8,389 bases of DNA, taken from the NCBI GenBank assembly GCA_020059785.1, contig JAGVBL010000341.1:1-8389 (forward strand), given 5' to 3'. The translations under genes were made by a program, and so were the position numbers. The notes beneath the pieces were generated by a model, which saw only the letters and a program-made list of their open reading frames with translations, did not search any database and was not told the origin of the DNA. Of this stretch, positions 1-4,905 are shown in pieces (position 1 is the first letter of the stretch; the number at the start of each line of letters is the position of its first letter). The DNA is from Ignavibacteriales bacterium (lineage in GTDB: Bacteria > Bacteroidota > Ignavibacteria > Ignavibacteriales > Melioribacteraceae).

Positions 1-939
1 AATTGTAACTTCCGGAAGTAGTTTTTCTGGTAGTCCGTAACTTGATGCAATACTACTCGATTTATTCTTAATTGATTCTATTATTTTTGAATGAAGATCA
101 TCATTAAAAGATCTTACAGTCAAACCCATCTCAACTTCACCTGGAATAATGTTATGTTTTGTTCCACCTTTAATGTATCCAACAGTAACAACCGCCGGTT
201 CAAAAGGGGAGACTTCTCTACTAACGATTGTTTGAAATGCTAATATCATCTGTGCAGAGATTACAATCGGGTCGATTGTGTTTTGAGGTAATGCACCGTG
301 CCCGCCTAAACCGTGAACTTTGATGGTTACACTGCTTGCATTCGCCATTGCATTACCGGGGTAATATGCTACATTTCCGGCTTCAACTCCTGTTGCAACA
401 TGGATAGCAAGAGCATAATCCGGGATACCGAATTTCTGATAAAGACCGGCTTCTAACATCATCTTAGAACCTCTTCCAATTTCTTCAGCTGGTTGAGCGA
501 CCATCATTAATGTTCCTTTCCACCTGTTTTTATTATTGGCAAGAATATTTGCAACACCAATAAAAACCGACATGTGTATATCATGTCCGCATGCTTGCAT
601 AACTCCTTTGTTGTTACTGGAAAAGGGGAGTTCTGTTTTCTCCTCTATTGGTAAAGCATCCATATCGGTTCTTATCAATAATTTTTTACCCTCTCCGTTT
701 TTTAGAATTCCAACCAATCCATAACCGCCGATTTTTTCTGTTACCTCAAATCCAAGTTTGCGTAGTTCTTCTCCAATTCTTTTTGATGTTCTCTCTTCCT
801 GTAATGATAACTCCGGGAATTGATGAAATTCGCGGCAGAGTTTTTCTAAATAAGGATAGATTTTATCTATTGTCTGTCCATGATTTATTTTTACTAATAG
901 TAAGATTATTATTGAAAATATTTTTATTAACGATTGCAT
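1..939 (-). CDS. M20-family amidohydrolase/peptidase, exported (3' end outside window)
   Basis: The minus strand reads open without interruption from an ATG at 939 to the left edge, giving 313 residues; the family usually has about 390-440, so roughly the last 100 are missing. Metal-site and catalytic motifs of the M20 N-acyl-amino-acid/hippurate amidohydrolases are visible: RTDMDALP (90-97), CGHDIH (117-122, Cys and His metal ligands), AQPAEE (148-153, the catalytic Glu pair), a His at 180, and GLGGHGALP (210-218) opening the dimerisation domain, followed by HNIIPGEVEMGLTVRSF. Residues 1-22 form a hydrophobic signal peptide, so the enzyme should act in the periplasm or outside the cell. Known family role: hydrolysis of N-acyl amino acids or related amides using two metal ions; the exact substrate cannot be read here. 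The start is supported by an AGGAG site 8 nt upstream. It is transcribed divergently from glnS. Confidence 0.93.
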   Translation of the reverse strand, partial: MQSLIKIFSIIILLLVKINHGQTIDKIYPYLEKLCREFHQFPELSLQEERTSKRIGEELRKLGFEVTEKIGGYGLVGILKNGEGKKLLIRTDMDALPIEEKTELPFSSNNKGVMQACGHDIHMSVFIGVANILANNKNRWKGTLMMVAQPAEEIGRGSKMMLEAGLYQKFGIPDYALAIHVATGVEAGNVAYYPGNAMANASSVTIKVHGLGGHGALPQNTIDPIVISAQMILAFQTIVSREVSPFEPAVVTVGYIKGGTKHNIIPGEVEMGLTVRSFNDDLHSKIIESIKNKSSSIASSYGLPEKLLPEVTI

Positions 940-1054
940 TATTAATTCTCCTGTCAAATAATAATTGTATTAAAACTAAGAATTTATTTATTGACATCAC
1001 AGATTGGTTAGTCTGCTTCAAATGATTATTTTTACATAAAAAAGCTGAGCAATT
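940..1054. promoter_or_regulatory. Divergent intergenic region between the amidohydrolase gene and glnS
   Basis: This 115-bp gap must hold the 5' signals of both flanking genes. On the minus strand an AGGAG ribosome-binding site (plus positions 948-952) sits 8 nt before the amidohydrolase ATG. On the plus strand glnS has no clear Shine-Dalgarno sequence, which is common in Bacteroidota. A weak candidate glnS promoter is TTGG at 1004-1007, then 20 nt, then TATTTTTA at 1027-1034 (7 of 8 matches to TAnnTTTG). A TTGACA at 991-996 has no well-placed partner. The promoter assignments are tentative; the RBS is clear. Confidence 0.4.
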
Positions 1055-2734
1055 ATGAACGGAACTGACAATAAAAATATTACTAATCCGGAAGGGAAGT
1101 CAAAAAATTTCATCTACGAAATTATTGATGAAGATTTGAAAACGAATAAATGGGGCGGAAAGGTTCATACCAGATTTCCACCCGAACCAAATGGTTATCT
1201 TCACATCGGACATGCAAAATCGATTTGTTTGAATTATGGAATTGCACGCGATTATAAAGGCAAGTTTAATCTCCGTTTTGATGATACTAATCCGGAAAAG
1301 GAAGAACAGGAATATGTTGACTCAATAATCGAAGATGTTAAATGGCTTGGCGGCGACTTTGAAGACAGAATACTTTATGGATCCGATTACTTTGAACAGA
1401 TGTACATGTGGGCGGTAGAACTAATAAAAAAAGGAAAAGCTTACGTATGCGACTTAAATGCAGATGAAATCCGGCAGACTCGCGGCACACTTACAGAACC
1501 CGGTAAAGAATCTCCATACCGTAATAGGAGTGTGGAAGAAAATCTTGATCTGCTTGATAGAATGCGTAAAGGAGAATTTCCAAATGGCTCTAAAACTCTT
1601 AGAGCCAAAATTGATATGAGCTCACCTAACATTAATTTACGCGATCCCATTATGTATCGAATAGTACATGAAGTGCATCATCGTCAGGGCAGCGACTGGT
1701 GTATTTATCCCACCTACGATTGGGCACATGGAAACGAAGATTCAATTGAAGGAATAACCCACTCAATTTGTACTCTTGAATTCGAAAATCACCGTCCATT
1801 ATATGATTGGTTTTTAGATCAGCTTGGTGTTCATCATCCGCAGCAGATTGAATTTGCCCGGCTCAATTTGAGTTACACAGTAATGAGTAAAAGAAGATTA
1901 CTGCAGTTAGTTAAAGAAGGATATGTAGATGGATGGGATGACCCCCGTATGCCTACTATTTCCGGTTACCGCAGAAGGGGATATACACCAGAATCAATAA
2001 GAAATTTTGCCGAGATAATTGGAGTTGCTAAGCGTGACGCACTAACAGACATTGCTCTTCTTGAGTATTCCATAAGAGACGATCTTAATAAAAGAGCTAA
2101 TAGAGTAATGGCTGTTCTAAAACCGTTGAAAGTTGTTATTACTAATTATGTTGGTGAAGAGGAATTAGATGCTGTTAATAATCCTGAAAATCCTGATGCC
2201 GGTTCAAGAAAAATTCCATTCAGTAATGAATTATTTATTGAACAGAGTGATTTTATGGAAAATCCTCCCAAAGGATTTCACAGACTTGTTCCAGGCGGTG
2301 AAGTAAGATTACGTTATGCATATATAATTAAATGCGAAGAAGTGATAAAAAATGATAATGGTGATGTTATTGAATTAAGATGTACTTATGATTCTGATAC
2401 AAAGAGCGGTTCCGGATCGAGTAATAAAAAAGTTAAAGGGGTTATTCACTGGGTTTCTGCTAAACATTCTTTTGATGCGGAAGTTAGATTATATGACCGC
2501 TTGTTTACCGTTGAAAATCCTGGAGCTGAAGAAGATTGGTTAAGTAAATTGAATCCAAATTCACTGGAAGTAATTACAAATGCAAAATTGGAACCGTCAC
2601 TTAGGAATGCTAAACCGTTAGATAAATTTCAGTTTGAACGCATGGGTTACTTCTGTGTTGATACAAAGTATTCAACTGCTGATAAATTAGTGTTCAACAG
2701 AACCGTTACATTAAAAGATAGTTGGAAAAAATAA
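1055..2734 (+). CDS. glnS: Glutaminyl-tRNA synthetase (GlnRS), class Ic
   Basis: Cytoplasmic enzyme that attaches glutamine to tRNA-Gln using ATP. The 559-residue length matches bacterial GlnRS (about 550-580). The Rossmann catalytic domain opens with the GlnRS-type signature FPPEPNGYLHIGHAKS (41-56; HIGH at 50-53), followed by LRFDDTNP (73-80). The second class I signature is VMSKR (276-280), in the GlnRS form rather than the KLSKR of GluRS. The C-terminal half (about 345-559) is the two-barrel anticodon-binding region, including GVIHWVSAKH (462-471) and the conserved end FERMGYFCVD (527-536). There is no YqeY/GatB-like C-terminal extension such as Deinococcus GlnRS carries. The start has no strong Shine-Dalgarno, but the N-terminus aligns well with the family. 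Known context: bacterial GlnRS is thought to descend from a eukaryotic source, and its presence implies direct Gln-tRNA formation. The gene ends at a hairpin terminator shared with the convergent neighbour. Confidence 0.98.
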   Translation: MNGTDNKNITNPEGKSKNFIYEIIDEDLKTNKWGGKVHTRFPPEPNGYLHIGHAKSICLNYGIARDYKGKFNLRFDDTNPEKEEQEYVDSIIEDVKWLGGDFEDRILYGSDYFEQMYMWAVELIKKGKAYVCDLNADEIRQTRGTLTEPGKESPYRNRSVEENLDLLDRMRKGEFPNGSKTLRAKIDMSSPNINLRDPIMYRIVHEVHHRQGSDWCIYPTYDWAHGNEDSIEGITHSICTLEFENHRPLYDWFLDQLGVHHPQQIEFARLNLSYTVMSKRRLLQLVKEGYVDGWDDPRMPTISGYRRRGYTPESIRNFAEIIGVAKRDALTDIALLEYSIRDDLNKRANRVMAVLKPLKVVITNYVGEEELDAVNNPENPDAGSRKIPFSNELFIEQSDFMENPPKGFHRLVPGGEVRLRYAYIIKCEEVIKNDNGDVIELRCTYDSDTKSGSGSSNKKVKGVIHWVSAKHSFDAEVRLYDRLFTVENPGAEEDWLSKLNPNSLEVITNAKLEPSLRNAKPLDKFQFERMGYFCVDTKYSTADKLVFNRTVTLKDSWKK

Positions 2735-2739
2735 TTATG

Positions 2740-2765
2740 TAGAGACGTTTAATAAAGCGTCTCTA
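2740..2765. terminator. Rho-independent hairpin terminator at the glnS/SRPBCC convergence
   Basis: TAGAGACG (2740-2747) pairs perfectly with CGTCTCTA (2758-2765). The stem extends inward through TTT/AAG, with one wobble, to an AATA loop. TTTTAAAA follows directly, giving a short U-tract for glnS transcripts 5 nt after its stop codon. On the minus strand the stem overlaps the stop codon of the SRPBCC reading frame and the T-rich stretch lies farther away, so it may act weakly in both directions. The stem also resembles a dispersed palindromic repeat (see findings). Confidence 0.75.
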
Positions 2766-3224
2766 TTTTAAAAATAATTCCTCAAGTACCTTTCTCCTAT
2801 AATCAAAAATTTCTTCAACTTGCTTTCTTACAAATAGTCTGTGCACAATTCTTCCAATTATTCCAAACGGTAGCGCATAATTAACTGTATCTACCATTAT
2901 CAATTCTAAATTATCAATTCTAAATTGATGTAAGTGGTGCCAGAATTTATAAGGACCGAACCGTTGTTCATCAATAAAATATTCTTTCTCTTTAACATGT
3001 GTAATTTAGGTTACCCACCGTATTGGAATATTCAAGACCGGTTTAACAATGTATGCGATTATCATTCCGGCATACATTTTTTCGTTCCTAAAATTAGAAG
3101 TGATCTCAAAGCCCATGTAAGGAGGGGTAATCTTTTTAAGATTTTCAGGTGATAAGAAAAACTCCCATGCTTCATCCAGTGAAATGGTAAGTTTCTGTTC
3201 TCTGTAAAGTGTATATAGCTTCAT
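2763..3224 (-). pseudogene. SRPBCC-family (START-like ligand-binding) gene with a premature TAA
   Basis: Read on the minus strand from the ATG at 3224, the frame gives 72 residues, then TAA at 3006-3008, then 80 further codons in the same frame to TAG at 2763-2765, so no frameshift is involved. The whole 153-codon product matches the small SRPBCC/polyketide-cyclase-like type: EAWEFFLSPENLKKITPPYMGF in the N-terminal part, MYAGMIIAYIVKP (50-62), IPIRWVT (66-72), then after the stop ITHVKEKEYFIDEQRFGPYK (74-93), FWHH and ALPFG (117-121). Relatives known to me read WVTEITHV at this point, so GAA (Glu) to TAA is the simplest explanation. The fold binds hydrophobic ligands in a helix-grip pocket; no specific substrate is evident. 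The start lies 55 bp beyond the end of gltX on the same strand, so co-transcription with gltX is plausible. A sequencing error is the main alternative to a true pseudogene. Confidence 0.8.
2897..2924. repeat. Two tandem copies of a 14-bp unit inside the SRPBCC pseudogene
   Basis: The unit TTATCAATTCTAAA is repeated exactly twice (2897-2910 and 2911-2924). Each unit is two heptamers long and contains TCAATTC, the same heptamer that is tandemly repeated on the opposite strand in gltX. On the minus strand it encodes about residues 101-110 (FRIDNLELIM) of the interrupted SRPBCC protein, at a variable loop between two strands. Confidence 0.85.
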
Positions 3225-3279
3225 AATTTTTATAAAGCTAAACCAGAATCAAATTAGTAGAGTTTCCTAAATTGAGTTA

Positions 3280-4731
3280 TTAGCCTAAAATTTCTATAGC
3301 CTTCTCAATTCTCTTTATAACTTCCTCCTTTCCTAAGATGAAAAGGAGATCAAACATTCCCGGTCCTGTGCTTTGACCTGAAACAGCCAAACGTAACGGA
3401 TGAATCAATTTACCTTTGCCAATTCCTAATTGGTCTGCTGTTTTTCCGAATGCATGTTCAAAATCTTCTTTAGTAGGATTATCGAGCAGTTTAAACTCAT
3501 CAATAAGCTTACGCAACTGTTCTGGTGTTTCCGGCTTCCAGTTCTTTTCAACTGACTTTTGTTCATACTCTGTAGGTGCAGTATAGAAGTATTGACAGGT
3601 AGTAATGAATTCTTTTGCAAATGAGACTCTTTCTTTCATAGCAGCAATAATTTGAAGAAGATAATTATCCGGTAAATTGAGAATTGAGAATTGAGAATTG
3701 AGAATCTCCTTTTTAAGCAATTTAAGAATATCATCATCAGGCATTTTTCTTAAATGTTCTGCATTAAGCCAGTTCAGTTTTTGAAGATCGAAAACCGCAC
3801 CCGCTTTATTAACTCTATCGAGGGAGAATTTATCAATCAATTCATTCATATAATAAAATTCTTTATCATCACCGGCATTCCATCCTAAAAGGGCAACAAA
3901 GTTAATTAAAGCATCTTTTAAGTATCCTTTATCGCGGTAATCTTCTACTGCTACGTCACCTTGCCGCTTGCTTAATTTGGATTTATCAGGATTAAGAAGA
4001 AGGGGAAGATGCGCAAACTTTGGACGTTCCCAACCGAATGCATCATATAACAGAGCATGTTTGGGTGTTGACGAAAGCCATTCCTCACCACGAATTACAT
4101 GACTTATTTTCATCAAATAGTCGTCAACTACATTAGCAAGATGATAAGTCGGGTAACCATCGCTTTTTATTAGAACCTGGTCATCAACGTTATTACTATC
4201 AAACTCAACTCGTTCACGTATAATATCATCAAAAATTATTTTCTGATTCGGCTTAACATTAAGACGAATAACATATGGAAGATTGTTGTTGAAGTTTTGT
4301 TCAATCTCTTCTCTAAAAAGTGAAAGACAATGCTTATCATATTTTGCCTGGGGCAGCTTCTGCTTCTCCTGTTCTTCACGAAGTTTATGAAGCCGCTCCG
4401 TTGTACAGAAGCAATAATAAGCATCACCTTTAGCAATTAGTTCATCAGCAAATTTTTTATAAATATCTAACCGTTGGGACTGCATATATGGTCCGTAATT
4501 ACCACCAACATCGGGTCCTTCGTCGTAATCAAGTCCTGCCCATTTTAAGGCAGCAATAAGATTTTCTACTGCACCTTCTACATAACGGTTACGGTCAGTG
4601 TCTTCAATCCTTAGAATAAATTTACCATTATTCTTTCTTGCAAATAAATAGTTATAAAGAGCAGTACGTAAACCGCCAACATGCAAATAACCCGTTGGTG
4701 AAGGGGCAAAGCGGACTCTTATTTCTTTCAC
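3280..4731 (-). CDS. gltX: Glutamyl-tRNA synthetase (GluRS), class Ib
   Basis: Charges tRNA-Glu with glutamate in the cytoplasm. It is 483 residues long, normal for bacterial GluRS. The catalytic domain starts RFAPSPTGYLHVGG (7-20, HIGH-type motif) and continues with RIEDTDRNRY (41-50). Two cysteines (C107, C109) and C135 mark the zinc-binding insertion seen in many GluRS; the fourth ligand is not obvious. HVIRGEEWLSSTPKH (211-225) and KLSKRQGD (252-259, KMSKS-type motif) are canonical. The helical anticodon-binding region occupies about 320-483. Residues about 343-352 (ILNSQFSILN) are encoded by a tandem heptanucleotide repeat and look like a lineage-specific insertion. Because glnS is present, this enzyme is expected to be discriminating, not also charging tRNA-Gln; that is inference. 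A Bacteroidota-type promoter lies about 30 nt upstream, and the SRPBCC pseudogene follows 55 bp downstream. Confidence 0.98.
   Translation of the reverse strand: MKEIRVRFAPSPTGYLHVGGLRTALYNYLFARKNNGKFILRIEDTDRNRYVEGAVENLIAALKWAGLDYDEGPDVGGNYGPYMQSQRLDIYKKFADELIAKGDAYYCFCTTERLHKLREEQEKQKLPQAKYDKHCLSLFREEIEQNFNNNLPYVIRLNVKPNQKIIFDDIIRERVEFDSNNVDDQVLIKSDGYPTYHLANVVDDYLMKISHVIRGEEWLSSTPKHALLYDAFGWERPKFAHLPLLLNPDKSKLSKRQGDVAVEDYRDKGYLKDALINFVALLGWNAGDDKEFYYMNELIDKFSLDRVNKAGAVFDLQKLNWLNAEHLRKMPDDDILKLLKKEILNSQFSILNLPDNYLLQIIAAMKERVSFAKEFITTCQYFYTAPTEYEQKSVEKNWKPETPEQLRKLIDEFKLLDNPTKEDFEHAFGKTADQLGIGKGKLIHPLRLAVSGQSTGPGMFDLLFILGKEEVIKRIEKAIEILG
3674..3705. repeat. Heptanucleotide tandem repeat (GAATTGA) inside gltX
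   Basis: Plus strand: one diverged copy AAATTGA (3674-3680), three perfect copies of GAATTGA (3681-3701) and a partial GAAT (3702-3705), about 4.6 units. Because 7 is not a multiple of 3, the minus-strand translation cycles through all frames of the unit and gives ILNSQFSILN (gltX residues 343-352), a full 21-bp cycle plus flanks, with no stop codon. Confidence 0.92.
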
Positions 4732-4761
4732 AATAAACTCTATTGTTTTTTATGGTTGGCG

Positions 4762-4769
4762 CAAATATA
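4762..4769 (-). promoter_or_regulatory. gltX promoter, Bacteroidota-type -7 element
   Basis: The minus strand carries TATATTTG, an exact match to the TAnnTTTG -7 consensus of the Bacteroidota housekeeping sigma factor, ending 30 nt before the gltX ATG. That implies a leader of roughly 20-25 nt. No convincing TTG -33 element is found 19-21 nt farther upstream, so strength is uncertain. It suggests gltX is transcribed independently of the kinase-like gene upstream. Confidence 0.6.
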
Positions 4770-4852
4770 AAAAAGTTGATTGTAATTATCGGTATTCGGC
4801 AAGTATTAATTGATTAGATTCCCCGAAATATCAGTAACAGTAATGCTCTTAG

Positions 4853-4905
4853 GTACTTACACTAAAGAGAAAGAATTTACTGAAACTTATGCATTAGTGT
4901 AGTAC
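4853..4905. repeat. Long inverted repeat spanning the stop codon of the hybrid kinase gene
   Basis: The left arm GTACTTACACTAA (4853-4865) pairs with TTAGTGTAGTAC (4894-4905): 12 base pairs with a single bulged T. The loop is 28 nt and contains the stop codon (4887-4889) of the minus-strand regulator gene. No U-tract follows on the minus strand, so it is not a textbook terminator; it could be an mRNA 3'-end stabilising or termination-assisting hairpin. Confidence 0.65.

Noticed and set aside
648..1025. A 125-codon plus-strand reading frame with hydrophobic stretches
   Set aside because: It is antisense to the well-supported M20 amidohydrolase and its hydrophobicity mirrors the complement of that gene; it matches no family.
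2934..3152. A 72-codon plus-strand frame over the SRPBCC region
   Set aside because: The minus-strand frame carries recognisable SRPBCC motifs on both sides of the TAA; the plus-strand frame shows none.
3006..3224. Treating the first 72 SRPBCC residues as a complete small protein
   Set aside because: The family motifs continue in the same frame for 80 codons after the TAA, so this is half of a broken gene, not a gene in its own right.
3674..3705. CRISPR-like repeats
   Set aside because: The units are contiguous 7-mers without spacers, inside a coding gene.
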